Shown piece after piece: positions 10,749 to 22,345 of a stretch of DNA of 64,000 bases. The stretch spans positions 25,289-89,288 of the forward strand of contig CAJNOJ010000362.1 of assembly GCA_905250025.1 (NCBI GenBank). The letters are read 5' to 3'. Both the position numbers and the translations under genes were made by a program. Source of the stretch: Adineta ricciae (lineage: Eukaryota; Rotifera; Eurotatoria; Adinetida; Adinetidae). The notes under the pieces are model-generated. The model ran no database searches and was not told the origin of the DNA. It worked only from the letters and a program-made list of their open reading frames with translations. Position 1 is the stretch's first letter, and each line of letters starts with the position of its first letter.

Positions 10749-13700
10749 TCAATTAGAGTCCACAGGACGCTGACGTAATACTAGACGAACCAGACGTTTA
10801 AAAACATGTTTAAGTCGAGTATTTCCATCTACACGTATTTGACCTGGAAAATGCCGTCGTTTCAATTGTTCTTCAAAAGCAGAAAGTATTTGCTGGCGCA
10901 ATTTAACACTTGGAATAGTCAGCACCAATGGTTCTTTCTTATCGTTTACCATAATGCTTTTTCCAAAAACCGTTATTGCCACGCCATTATGAAATGCAGA
11001 ATGAATAATTGCAATTAACAAATCAATATTTTCAGTAATAAAAAAGCTTTTTAGCAGTTCTTCTACAGAAACATTGTTTAAACAAGATGATTTCTGTTGA
11101 CACAAACAAAGCCTGGAAATGATTTCAGGATCTAACTGAGATAATCTTGTTGATGATGTTAGAATACCATTGAGAGCACGTTCAGCTGCATGATGAGATC
11201 CATAGTCACTCATATTAAATACGTCTATCAAATGACTAATCACTTCGTTTGTTGCGGCTTTTTCTCCCAATTTTTCGAAAACTGCACAGGCGCTTATTCT
11301 TACACATGCTCTATGACCTTGGAGTGCAGCTACGAGTTGGAAGATCACGCCATTCGTTGCCGTGCTCACACTAAAACCACCTAGAGCATTGCAGGCGCTA
11401 CGTCTGACGTCGATATTTTGATCCCCAAGTGCAGTAACCAATGCAGCAGAAACTGCAGATGTGAGGGTGTTTTTGCATAAAATACCAAGTGCATCACACG
11501 CACTTCTTCTGACATTTATATTATCATCTCTTAATGTAATCAATAGCTGATTAATCACATGATTCGTTGCTATCTTTTCGCCTACTATTGCTAGAGTTAC
11601 ACATGCCATCCATCTACTATGATCGATCTCGCTATTCAATTGACTTAGCACTGCCGAAATGACTTCATTCGTCGTTACTGGCTTCCGTATATTAGTATTC
11701 GTTTTATTTTTCGATACTAGTGGCGTAACCGGGATATGAGTAGTGATTGGACGGCGTCGAACTATATTTGACCTCGATGATATCACCAGTTTATGATTAT
11801 AAAAAGCTGAGATTCTGCGGAATAACTGGTAATTAGACTCCACCCGATCATATCCATCTGTGATTGTGCCACTACTTGTTACATTCATCAGCTGAGTTAC
11901 TAAGTCGTCTGTCGTTATTATTTTGCTAAGAACCATAAGAGTATTATATGCATGCCATCTCACATTTACATCATTATCGTCTAGTGCTATTATGAGTTGA
12001 GTAATTGCCTGGTTCGTTGCTGCCTTCTCACCTATTTTCGCAAGTATCACACATATTCTCCATTTAAGATCTTCCCGCTGATCTTTTAAAGCATTCACTA
12101 ACTGACAGATCACATCGTCTATTGCTATCTTCTTGCCTAGACTGCTAAGAGCATCACATGCACTTCTTCTGACGTTTATATCCTGATCTCCGATTGCTTT
12201 CACCAATGTAGAAATTGCCTTAGTCGTCACTCTTCTTTTAACTAGATTGCCGAAGACTACACAAGCACGTTGTCTAACATTTACATCGGAATCTTCTATT
12301 TCTCTAAGTAACGTAGACATCGTTCTAGCCGTCGCTGTTTCTTCACCTAGACTTTCGAGAGCACAATATGCACTCCACCGAACATTCTCATTCTGGTCTT
12401 CCAACTTATTAATTAGTTTATTGATCACCTCATTCGTTGATGTCTTCTTGCCAAAACTTTCCAAAGCTTCACAAGCACGTTTCCGGATTTCGTGATCTTC
12501 GTCATTCAGCGCATTAGTCACTTCAGTAACGAGCGCAGCTGTCGAACTTGTAAGTTTAAGTTCAGAGATTAACGATAAAAGTTCCAGTTTGGCACTTCTA
12601 TCACCTTTCTGCAGTATATTAATAAATGTATTTGTGATTTTCTCGTTGGATACTGTCAACGGAGCTTTTTGTAATAATTGCGAGAAAGATTTGCGGATTA
12701 ATTCGTTGTCCTGATACAAACTACATTTGACACATCCAGCCACCCATTCTAATAGATCAGGGCGTCGAGTAAAATTTAACTGCCTAGCGGTTTCTTCGAT
12801 GCATGGAATAACAAGCCGCATATGCCTGATTCCAACAAGGTCTACTGGCTCTGCTAGAATATTATTCCAAAACATATTAATTCGTGCCTCTGTATTGGAT
12901 TTACTGAGAAGACCAGAGGCAAAGGTGAACACTGAAGCATAGCGTTGATTGTATTTTTGACGTCGAACGAAGCCCGTAGCGTTATCATAAGATTCATGTA
13001 GAATATTGATCAGATACCGCGCTGCAAAATATTCCTGAAAGCTGAGATGTACAAAATAATAATCCTTTTCCATTTCGATTTGAGTACCAATTCCTTTTTG
13101 GTGGAAACTTTTTAAAATACCTATATTGAGAATGTCTGGATTATTTTCTGTAGATACGTTCGCTTCATCTAATGCTCTCTTCAATAGATCTGGTCGAATA
13201 ATAATAGTATTACTATCCATAGCCATAAATGCAAGGCATTCTAAAAATGTCAGCTCAGTTTTACAACGTTCATATAGTTCCCTTTCAGATAATTTCTGAT
13301 AGTGGATATTTTGAGCCTTTAGATATCGACGACATAACCATTCGATCATTGTGTTATATAATGCTGTTATTGTTAATTTTTCTGTTTCCATGGAATTTTT
13401 ACCGCTCCATACACTACAAATTAGTTCCAAATTCACTGGAATATGTGCAACACCCCGAACGCTTCGATTTGATTCTAACAGATTACGTAGTGTTTCCACT
13501 TTATCAGTCATATCTCCTAAATCATCTTTCATTTGACTGAAAAATTGTTGGATATATCCCATGATGTTTTCATCAGTAAAACCTGTTATTTCCATTTGTA
13601 CATCATATGAGAGAGTATTGAGGTAGGGACGTGATGTTACAATATGATGTGTAGTACTTAATAATTGCTCCACTAAGTATTGTAAATGTGACGGAACATT

Positions 13701-14292
13701 TTGTACAACTTCATCATATCCATCCAAAATCCAAAGAACTTTACTTGTGTTTAGGCGCAGGTGGTGTCTTAGACAGTTCTCCTCTGCTTCAGATAATTTG
13801 TCAAAAAAAACCTCTTTTTTGATGAGGTCAATAAGAGAATAATTTTGACCAGACGCTAACGTAGGATAGCGACTGATTGTTAAACGACGTAACGGTATTA
13901 AAATTACTATTTCGTATTGAAGCCAAAACATATTGGTTGCCCATTGGTAAGCAATATATCGACAAAATGTAGATTTTCCGATACCAGCTCGTCCAAACAC
14001 GAGTATTTGCTTTTCTGATCTTTTGCACGTGTCAAAAATATTCTTAACATCTATTAAACTCTTTGCACCATAAATCTCTTCAAAAGTTTCGAGTATGGTT
14101 TCATTGTATTGATCACTATTCAGTAGATTTTCTTTTTCGCGCTGCTGTTTTGTTTCAACAATAGTTAAATTGATATAGCACTCGTCAATTGGAAATGATA
14201 TTGCTGGATTGATCAAACTTTCGATATGACAACTCCGTTGGTACATTTGTTTTATCGATTTAAATAGATCTGCTGATGTATCAGGGAGCTCA
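10749..14292 (-). CDS. NACHT ATPase with HEAT repeats (probable C-terminal part of an ART fusion)
   Basis: One long exon of about 1180 codons. Residues about 60-230 form a NACHT-type STAND NTPase: Walker A GRAGIGKST, Walker B VLWILDGYDEV, and a sensor-like TSRPY. A helical region follows (LSFQEYFAARYL near residue 420, typical of NACHT proteins). From about residue 560 to 1080 there are some eleven HEAT/PBS-lyase-like repeats of about 31 residues (D.d.nVR.sAcdaLg.lg.k.at..vi..L). One degenerate linker lies at about 830-880. No ATG precedes the N-terminal coding sequence in this frame; the first internal ATG gives MYQRSC (about 14242). An acceptor at 14293 is phase-compatible with the donor of the ART exon at 14709. 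Such proteins act as regulated oligomerising sensors in other lineages; the ligand here is unknown. Confidence 0.82.
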
Positions 14293-14644
14293 CTATTCAA
14301 AGAAGGTTTGAGTATTCATAGAAGAACTGCTGTTTCTTATAGACATAGTGATGGATCTTTTTCGAATTATATAGTTTCGAACGATTAAATTACTGTGAGA
14401 CTTAGAACATGGCTCCAGAAAAACTAGCACATGTCCAAATTTAGTGAAATTTACTCAATCATAACTCATATGTACAGATGTATCCATACCTGAATATAAA
14501 CTGAATATATGCATAACTGAAATTCTATCTTCTCCCCGGTTTTATTCTATGTTAGGATCTTTAAAATCTCAGCTAGGCGTTCGCTCCACTCCTCGCACGT
14601 GTCACAATCTTTGTCAAAGGAGAAGAGATCTTCAGGCAATACGT

Positions 14645-15379
14645 TCACTTCAGAGCTATTCTGTCTTCATTTAGATGCAATATGTATGTATCAACTACAT
14701 GAACTAACCTTCGCGATACTTCTTCTTCCAGTTGAATAATAGCGAAACGGTTCTCAGAATTGTCTAATGCAGTTTTAACCCTAACATGAGTGCCAGGCAT
14801 AAGAATGACCTCATGCTCTTCTGGAAAATATGAAAACTCCGATATATCTTTTCCATGAACTGGATCAATAGCAAACAGCGTTCCCATGTCATCTAAATAT
14901 TGTTTGACCACTCTGAGATCGGTCGAACAAGAATTGACGCTCCACCAAATATGCACATCACCATCTCTGAACACCATACTAACGTTTCCACCAACACCAC
15001 GCCAAATCGTCTTGTCGGTTGACGGCAATTTCCGGAGGGCAGTCATGAAAAGTTTCAAGAAGGGAAACCATGGTTTAAGGGCATCCCGATTTTCGGCTCG
15101 AAGACTTTCATTCAGAAGGGAAAAGAAAGGTTTCGGCATTGTATAGAGAAGAATCGCTGCTGACTCATCCAATGTTAACAGGAATGAATGTCGTTTGCAT
15201 TCATTCTTAGCAGTAGCCACGTAATCAGTAATATTAGAAACAAATGGAACCAATTCTTTCACAGATTCTTCTAAAGTCTGAAGTGGTGAGTCTTCGTAAC
15301 CAAATATTGGGCTGCTATTGGCTTGTTGAAGCTTTGAAAAAGCTTTATCGACAAAACGATCAGTTGCTGCTGACGTCAT
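14645..15379 (-). CDS. Mono-ADP-ribosyltransferase (ART, R-S-E class)
   Basis: ATG at 15379; no signal peptide, so intracellular. The R-S-ExE triad is complete: Arg in TIWRGVGG, Ser in WWSVNSCS, and Glu-x-Glu in FPEEHEVILMPGT. The enzyme would transfer ADP-ribose from NAD+ to protein arginine or a similar acceptor. The frame runs to a stop at 14645 if unspliced. A strong donor (AAG/gttagt) sits at 14709/14708, right after ...EEEVSR. Splicing from it to 14292 would join the enzyme in phase to the NACHT-HEAT exon through a 416-bp intron. Splicing at a donor 5 bp downstream to the acceptor near 14660 would instead add a 36-residue acidic tail and stop. The ART exon of 48014-50478 has an intron at the same place. 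A stand-alone ART therefore remains possible. Confidence 0.85.
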   Translation of the reverse strand: MTSAATDRFVDKAFSKLQQANSSPIFGYEDSPLQTLEESVKELVPFVSNITDYVATAKNECKRHSFLLTLDESAAILLYTMPKPFFSLLNESLRAENRDALKPWFPFLKLFMTALRKLPSTDKTIWRGVGGNVSMVFRDGDVHIWWSVNSCSTDLRVVKQYLDDMGTLFAIDPVHGKDISEFSYFPEEHEVILMPGTHVRVKTALDNSENRFAIIQLEEEVSRRLVHVVDTYILHLNEDRIALK

Positions 15380-15947
15380 TTTTTATCGTTATTTGTTCAC
15401 ACTATTTGATAATTCTATTCCACAAAAGCCAACTAAAATATAACAGAAAAATTAGTCCTTTTGTATTTTCGAAATACCTAAGTATGTATTAGTTAGTATT
15501 TATCACAATTATTTCATTATTTCAATACTGTAGAATATAATGTATAGTGAAGACTTCCAGTGGTTCTTCTGGTGTCCGCTATGGAAAGATTTCACACATA
15601 GAAGAATATTCCGCCAAAAAGAATCCAGTTGAAGATGTCAATAAAATAAATAAACAAAAACAAAACTTACGTTTCTATTTTGGCAATTTTTGAGCAATTC
15701 CAGCGGACAATTAGATTCTTTGAAAAAAAAAGTTGAATATAAGGATGTGATTCTATATAGATTTGATCACCAAAAAAAAACAGTTATTATAATAACTAGT
15801 TTATCGATGAGAATGTGTCTTCCTCTCTAATAGACACATCGTCATAATAAAGATAAGCTGATAATATTGTAATTAAGCGATGCATTCGCAAAATGTTCGA
15901 TGTATTTATTAAAATCTGGCTAGTAATTTACTTGCAGTCATATGTGA
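15380..15947. other. Intergenic, no gene seen
   Basis: AT-rich spacer upstream of the ART gene, up to the start of the fold-back repeat. No coding or mobile sequence was recognised. Confidence 0.4.
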
Positions 15948-16327
15948 GTAATGCAAAATTACAATACCTCTTATTTATTTTTCTTTCAATATACGCTTTT
16001 CGATTCGACTAAGTCTTCAAAGAGAAATACTTAAAATACTGCAGACGCGTCCACAGTAACAAAAATCGATACTCTTCAGAAAACTATGCCTACTTCTTTA
16101 TCGATTAAGTTTATGATCTTCCCAACATGATTTTTCAATTTCTGATGTAAACGTGAGTCTATAAACGCTGTCTAGACAGCGTTTATAGACTCACGTTTAC
16201 ATCAGAAATTGAAAAATCATGTTGGGAAGATCATAAACTTAATCGATAAAGAAGTAGGCATAGTTTTCTGAAGAGTATCGATTTTTGTTACTGTGGACGC
16301 GTCTGCAGTATTTTAAGTATTTCTCTT
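15948..16327. repeat. Fold-back palindromic repeat, copy 1 (cut by N)
   Basis: A perfect inverted repeat without spacer, centred between 16173 and 16174 in CGCTGTCTAGACAGCG. The left arm is 226 bp (from gtaatgcaaaattac). The right arm is visible for 154 bp until the N at 16328. It is homologous, with several percent substitutions, to the centre of the large palindrome at 18428-18883. Flanks outside the arm differ between the two sites, so the unit behaves as an element of about 452 bp. Confidence 0.8.
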
Positions 16328-16328
16328 N

Positions 16329-16750
16329 GGTTCACCTGCTGTTTCACTTTGCATGACAAATGATGATACTGTATTGAATGCTTTGACAACAAATGCATTC
16401 GGTATTGCTTGTTGAAGTTGTTCGGCATTGGATAGATCGTTCTGCTGATTGGTTTTTTCAGATGTTTGATTGGAAAGATCTATTAGAATTTTTCCATCGA
16501 ATAATGATGGTTCACTATTGAAACATGAGACGAGACAATCCTGGTAATTTTCTGGATGAACAGCGACGAAAATAATTGACGAACGTCGAATACACTCGAC
16601 AATGGTTCCTACTTCATACTTTGTGCCTTGCCGTCTCGATGGAAAACGACTTCCTAATACTACACGGAATCCATTTAAGAATAAACGGTAGGCGATGGCA
16701 AGACCCATATTTCCCGAACCGACAACGCCGATGCATTGGTCATTATTCAT
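16329..16750 (-). CDS. STEAP-like metalloreductase, 5' fragment on the left palindrome arm
   Basis: Encodes the NADP-binding N-terminus only (MNNDQCIGVVGSGNMGLAIA to MQSETAGE). It is identical to the first 141 codons of the copy at 20561 and is cut by the N at 16328. It faces that copy head to head across the palindrome centre. Whether it is a truncated gene or the end of an unfinished contig cannot be decided from the sequence. Confidence 0.75.
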
Positions 16751-17095
16751 GTTCCTTGTGACGAGGACGTAGCTTTTTCGTCAAATGACATGTTGATTAT
16801 TTTGACATAAGGGATTAGAAGGAGAAACTGTAATAAATGAATAATGTCAAACAAGATTATGTTGGGATGCAAAATATCAACTGAGAACTAGGTTGAAGAA
16901 AAAACACTAGGTAGGAAAGGAAAATGTCAAATGAATCGATAAATGGCGTTTAGTTGCATGACATGCATTTCATAGGACACTTTCTTGAATTAAAAAGTTT
17001 TTGCTTTTATTTTTCATATCTCATCTATGTAATAGTCCATCGTGAGTAGTAATAATCTCTTTGTATAAAAATCACAAAAAAAATTTAGATCATGT

Positions 17096-17299
17096 TCAAA
17101 CGAAGCCATGTGGTGCATTAATTTCTCTTATGTGAATCATACCGAGTTCATTTGTAATTTCAGTTTGATCAATCACTTCGAAATAAGAGTCAGGCAGTGC
17201 CAATTGCTCATATTTCCTTTGACGCCACGATACACAAATTCTTGATATGACGGAAGGTTGTGTACTGCAGTGAGAAATAGTTTCAACTAAGAAAGCCAC
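17096..17299 (-). pseudogene. Possible ART-like C-terminal remnant (left arm; mirrored at 20012-20215)
   Basis: A 67-codon ORF, mirrored exactly on the right arm. The end (YFEVIDQTEITNELGMIHIREIN) recalls the last beta-strands of rotifer ART domains ('...lhIihL.ei'), and STQPSVI..ICVSWRQRKYEQL recalls the region around the ART arginine. No catalytic triad is present. It may be a decayed ART fragment. Low certainty. Confidence 0.25.
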
Positions 17300-18191
17300 G
17301 GTTTAGGATGAAATCGTGATTATTCATGTAGTGCTTGACTTAACACTATAAAGGGAAGATGTTCATATGAAACAAACTTCATAGTGTAAGTGTGTATGGC
17401 AGTCGATTCACCGCGTGTTGAACTATCTTTAGGATTTTTACCAAATAGGGAGACGGGCTCTTATTGTGTAATGCACGATGAAAATGAACAAGCCGCCGCT
17501 TAGTCAGACTCTATTGCAGACACTTCGGATTTTGATATGTTGCACGGCAATATTGTTTGATTGATCGAAATCTGTTCCGGTAGGCCGTTTCCAAAAAAAC
17601 TGACCGAAACTCAAATACTTTAACTCGTCAGAAAGTTTCTATGGACGCAGTAGTAAACAAATTTTGTTTTCGGAACGTTTTCTTATCAGCCGTTACCGTA
17701 TACATAATATCGCGAAGTTACCTATACACGAATTGTATACTTTACCAAGAGATCTGAGTTCTTAAAGTACAGCAGTTTTTGCATAAATATATACCTTCAG
17801 TTTTCAATGTTTTATAAATAGTACTATTAATTATAGTTTGTCTCAAAGAAATAGAATTACTACAATTTTTTGCGTACGATTGCTTTAACTGCAAAAGCGT
17901 AACGCTTTATGGAATTTATATATATATATATATATATAAACGTCCGTTTCTATCTATTGCTGTTGAAACTATTTGTGTATATAAATATCTTTCTCCACGG
18001 TTCTACAAAGAGAAAAATCATCTAGCGGAACGTATCGCTCGTTCTGCCAGCTCTATTAATATTGTGCTGATCATGATATATATATAAATCAACTACTATT
18101 TTATAAATAGGAACTAAATGTTACTACGGATATATTATACCGAGCTGTTAAATATCTGACTTGGAACGAACAGAAGTGACCATCAGATTAT

Positions 18192-18431
18192 TTGACAATC
18201 ATTTCGTTTTCAATGTTGGAAAATTCCATTCAATTAACTTCACATGACATATTTTTACTTGTCTATGTCAAAATAAATTACAAGCAAAGAATGAAAAATA
18301 AAGAGGATATATGCCCACGTGGATATCTAATCAACGGACCAAAACAAACCCTGTCAACGAGCCGTAAAAGGAAAAACGTTATATTAATCGATGAATATCT
18401 AACAACGAAAGCATATGCAGGGTGCAGGTAA
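18192..18431 (+). other. ORF of 79 codons near the palindrome centre (mirrored at 18880-19119)
   Basis: The ORF ends at the border of the fold-back repeat (stop at 18431). The product is lysine-rich and has no recognisable motif. It exists on both arms only because of the palindrome. I do not regard it as a demonstrated gene. Confidence 0.15.
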
Positions 18432-18883
18432 TGCAAAATTACAGTACCTCTTATTTAGTTTTCTTTCAATATATGCTTTTCGATTCGACTAAGTCTTCAA
18501 AGACAAATACTTAAAATACTGCAGACGCACCCGGAATAACAAAAACCGATATCCTTCAGAAAACTCTGCCTACTTCTTTATCGATTAAGTTTTTGATCTT
18601 CCTCATATGATTTTTCAATTCCTGATGTAAACTTGAGTGTATATAAACGCTGTGTACACAGCGTTTATATACACTCAAGTTTACATCAGGAATTGAAAAA
18701 TCATATGAGGAAGATCAAAAACTTAATCGATAAAGAAGTAGGCAGAGTTTTCTGAAGGATATCGGTTTTTGTTATTCCGGGTGCGTCTGCAGTATTTTAA
18801 GTATTTGTCTTTGAAGACTTAGTCGAATCGAAAAGCATATATTGAAAGAAAACTAAATAAGAGGTACTGTAATTTTGCATTAC
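18428..18883. repeat. Fold-back palindromic repeat, copy 2 (palindrome centre)
   Basis: 456 bp, two perfect 228-bp arms meeting at 18655/18656. It differs from copy 1 at 15948 at scattered positions in each arm (for example the centre GTGTACAC against GTCTAGAC), yet both copies are internally perfect. No ORF of a transposase is inside. Confidence 0.75.
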
Positions 18884-20560
18884 CTGCACCCTGCATATGC
18901 TTTCGTTGTTAGATATTCATCGATTAATATAACGTTTTTCCTTTTACGGCTCGTTGACAGGGTTTGTTTTGGTCCGTTGATTAGATATCCACGTGGGCAT
19001 ATATCCTCTTTATTTTTCATTCTTTGCTTGTAATTTATTTTGACATAGACAAGTAAAAATATGTCATGTGAAGTTAATTGAATGGAATTTTCCAACATTG
19101 AAAACGAAATGATTGTCAAATAATCTGATGGTCACTTCTGTTCGTTCCAAGTCAGATATTTAACAGCTCGGTATAATATATCCGTAGTAACATTTAGTTC
19201 CTATTTATAAAATAGTAGTTGATTTATATATATATCATGATCAGCACAATATTAATAGAGCTGGCAGAACGAGCGATACGTTCCGCTAGATGATTTTTCT
19301 CTTTGTAGAACCGTGGAGAAAGATATTTATATACACAAATAGTTTCAACAGCAATAGATAGAAACGGACGTTTATATATATATATATATATATAAATTCC
19401 ATAAAGCGTTACGCTTTTGCAGTTAAAGCAATCGTACGCAAAAAATTGTAGTAATTCTATTTCTTTGAGACAAACTATAATTAATAGTACTATTTATAAA
19501 ACATTGAAAACTGAAGGTATATATTTATGCAAAAACTGCTGTACTTTAAGAACTCAGATCTCTTGGTAAAGTATACAATTCGTGTATAGGTAACTTCGCG
19601 ATATTATGTATACGGTAACGGCTGATAAGAAAACGTTCCGAAAACAAAATTTGTTTACTACTGCGTCCATAGAAACTTTCTGACGAGTTAAAGTATTTGA
19701 GTTTCGGTCAGTTTTTTTGGAAACGGCCTACCGGAACAGATTTCGATCAATCAAACAATATTGCCGTGCAACATATCAAAATCCGAAGTGTCTGCAATAG
19801 AGTCTGACTAAGCGGCGGCTTGTTCATTTTCATCGTGCATTACACAATAAGAGCCCGTCTCCCTATTTGGTAAAAATCCTAAAGATAGTTCAACACGCGG
19901 TGAATCGACTGCCATACACACTTACACTATGAAGTTTGTTTCATATGAACATCTTCCCTTTATAGTGTTAAGTCAAGCACTACATGAATAATCACGATTT
20001 CATCCTAAACCGTGGCTTTCTTAGTTGAAACTATTTCTCACTGCAGTACACAACCTTCCGTCATATCAAGAATTTGTGTATCGTGGCGTCAAAGGAAATA
20101 TGAGCAATTGGCACTGCCTGACTCTTATTTCGAAGTGATTGATCAAACTGAAATTACAAATGAACTCGGTATGATTCACATAAGAGAAATTAATGCACCA
20201 CATGGCTTCGTTTGAACATGATCTAAATTTTTTTTGTGATTTTTATACAAAGAGATTATTACTACTCACGATGGACTATTACATAGATGAGATATGAAAA
20301 ATAAAAGCAAAAACTTTTTAATTCAAGAAAGTGTCCTATGAAATGCATGTCATGCAACTAAACGCCATTTATCGATTCATTTGACATTTTCCTTTCCTAC
20401 CTAGTGTTTTTTCTTCAACCTAGTTCTCAGTTGATATTTTGCATCCCAACATAATCTTGTTTGACATTATTCATTTATTACAGTTTCTCCTTCTAATCCC
20501 TTATGTCAAAATAATCAACATGTCATTTGACGAAAAAGCTACGTCCTCGTCACAAGGAAC

Positions 20561-21940
20561 ATGAATAATGACCAATGCATCGGCGTTGTCGGTTCGGGAA
20601 ATATGGGTCTTGCCATCGCCTACCGTTTATTCTTAAATGGATTCCGTGTAGTATTAGGAAGTCGTTTTCCATCGAGACGGCAAGGCACAAAGTATGAAGT
20701 AGGAACCATTGTCGAGTGTATTCGACGTTCGTCAATTATTTTCGTCGCTGTTCATCCAGAAAATTACCAGGATTGTCTCGTCTCATGTTTCAATAGTGAA
20801 CCATCATTATTCGATGGAAAAATTCTAATAGATCTTTCCAATCAAACATCTGAAAAAACCAATCAGCAGAACGATCTATCCAATGCCGAACAACTTCAAC
20901 AAGCAATACCGAATGCATTTGTTGTCAAAGCATTCAATACAGTATCATCATTTGTCATGCAAAGTGAAACAGCAGGTGAACCACACAATATCCTTGTTGC
21001 TAGCGATCATTCCGTAGCCAAAGACAAAGTTATAGCACTTGCGCGTGAAATGAATTTCGAATCCTTCAACGCTGGTTCACTTCGAGCAGCACGCCGTTTA
21101 GAAAACGATACCAAAGCTCCTTTCCCTCATTGGCGAATACCTATTCTTTTTGCACTGTTTGTCCTATGTATATGGCTTACCTATATTCTCTGCATGTATT
21201 ATATCAATTACGGCGAAAGTACCTGGGATCAGCTCTTTCTGACGATGATCAATAAAGCTTTAGGCCCATGTGTTATTACCATGTTAGCTATTGTGTATAT
21301 GCCATCGAATCTTGCGTGTATGTTTCAACTAACGTATGGAACACGAGAACGTCGATTTCCTGCATGGTTAGATCGATGGATGTTGAGTAGAAAGTACTTA
21401 GGTCTATTGACATTTGCCCTCGCTCTTTGTCACGCTCTTTTTACGATTATTCTCTTATCACCTGCTTATATACCTTCATGGTTTCAATCGTCTGAAATTC
21501 GAATCATGGATGCTCACAATCGCACTCGGCGCATCTTCTCGAACAATCTGATGTCGGGAACGGGTGAAATAGCAGCATTGTTAGGTGTTCTAACTGTCCT
21601 GTCTATGTCGGTTCTAGCGATCACAAGTATTCCAGCCATTGGTAATCTACTAAATTGGCGAGAATGGCGGTTTATACAATCCAAACTTGGTACAACGACA
21701 TTGTTACTTGCCATTGGACATGTTATTGCCGTAGGAATACCATTTTGGTTTCCATTGAATGCTGTCAAAGCATTCTCCAATCTTTCTTCGTTATGTTTAT
21801 ATTTGCCGGTGTTGACTATTTTACTCAAGTTTATTTTCTGGTTACCCTGCTTCAGTCGTCCACTCTATCGTATTCGTCGTGGACAAGACACACGAGAATC
21901 TAACAAATCGAAAATATTACTAAAAACAACTTCATTTTAA
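20561..21940 (+). CDS. STEAP-like metalloreductase, complete
   Basis: 459 aa, single exon, close to the 460-490 aa of animal STEAP2-4. Residues 1-about 180 are an F420H2:NADP oxidoreductase-like domain with the dinucleotide loop GVVGSGNMGLA and an Arg-rich stretch for the NADP phosphate (GSRFPSRRQG). Residues about 195-440 hold six hydrophobic helices of the ferric reductase-like domain, with histidines in helices (ALCHALFTI, AIGHVIAVGI) as expected for haem ligands. It would be an integral membrane enzyme moving electrons from cytosolic NADPH to Fe3+ or Cu2+ outside. The first third lies inside the right arm of the palindrome. A poly(A) signal follows about 60 bp after the stop. Confidence 0.88.
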   Translation: MNNDQCIGVVGSGNMGLAIAYRLFLNGFRVVLGSRFPSRRQGTKYEVGTIVECIRRSSIIFVAVHPENYQDCLVSCFNSEPSLFDGKILIDLSNQTSEKTNQQNDLSNAEQLQQAIPNAFVVKAFNTVSSFVMQSETAGEPHNILVASDHSVAKDKVIALAREMNFESFNAGSLRAARRLENDTKAPFPHWRIPILFALFVLCIWLTYILCMYYINYGESTWDQLFLTMINKALGPCVITMLAIVYMPSNLACMFQLTYGTRERRFPAWLDRWMLSRKYLGLLTFALALCHALFTIILLSPAYIPSWFQSSEIRIMDAHNRTRRIFSNNLMSGTGEIAALLGVLTVLSMSVLAITSIPAIGNLLNWREWRFIQSKLGTTTLLLAIGHVIAVGIPFWFPLNAVKAFSNLSSLCLYLPVLTILLKFIFWLPCFSRPLYRIRRGQDTRESNKSKILLKTTSF

Positions 21941-22062
21941 GTCTCTACTCATAAAAGAACAATGTTGTTGCCTTTTTCGGACTTTTTATTTTCAAATAAA
22001 TAATAATACATTTTGTAGAACCAATGAAGAGCCAGCTGGTTTAAACGAATAAATCGGATGTT

Positions 22063-22290
22063 CTAATAATGGCAGTAATAATAATCATCGTCTCCGGCCA
22101 TACAACACGAGTGGCAACCAGATCGTCCGCATTCGTCTGCACTCGTGTATTGACGACTTATATGATGGTAACCTTGATCGCATGACAGAATACCACGTTT
22201 GTCGATTGAATAGTTCTCGTTGACAGGATTTGACTGAACGAAATAGCTGAAAATTAAGCTTAAGCAGACGAAGAATACAATTTTTTGCAT
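22063..22290 (-). CDS. Small secreted six-cysteine peptide precursor (copy B)
   Basis: 75 aa, ATG at 22290, same layout as the copy at 645-872: signal peptide, short propeptide ending in KR, then six cysteines in the same spacing. The copies differ at a handful of residues (for example SCGQG/SCDQG, AEDDD/AGDDD), none of them cysteine, so the fold-determining residues are kept. It is convergent with the STEAP-like gene, as in copy A. Confidence 0.72.
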   Translation of the reverse strand: MQKIVFFVCLSLIFSYFVQSNPVNENYSIDKRGILSCDQGYHHISRQYTSADECGRSGCHSCCMAGDDDYYYCHY

Positions 22291-22345
22291 TTCGATGGAT
22301 AGACGAAAAGGTATCGATTGTGTGCGAGAAATAAACTTTCCGTCA

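Larger units (their letters stand above)
16329..20982. repeat. 4.65-kb perfect palindrome, 2327-bp arms
   Basis: Arms 16329-18655 and 18656-20982 are exact reverse complements wherever I compared them, with no spacer. The centre is CGCTGTGTACACAGCG. Each arm carries, from the centre outward, a 228-bp fold-back repeat half, an AT-rich region with (TA)n tracts (17921-17938 and mirror), small ORFs, and the first part of the STEAP-like gene. The left arm ends exactly at the N at 16328; the right arm continues into the complete gene. Confidence 0.85.
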
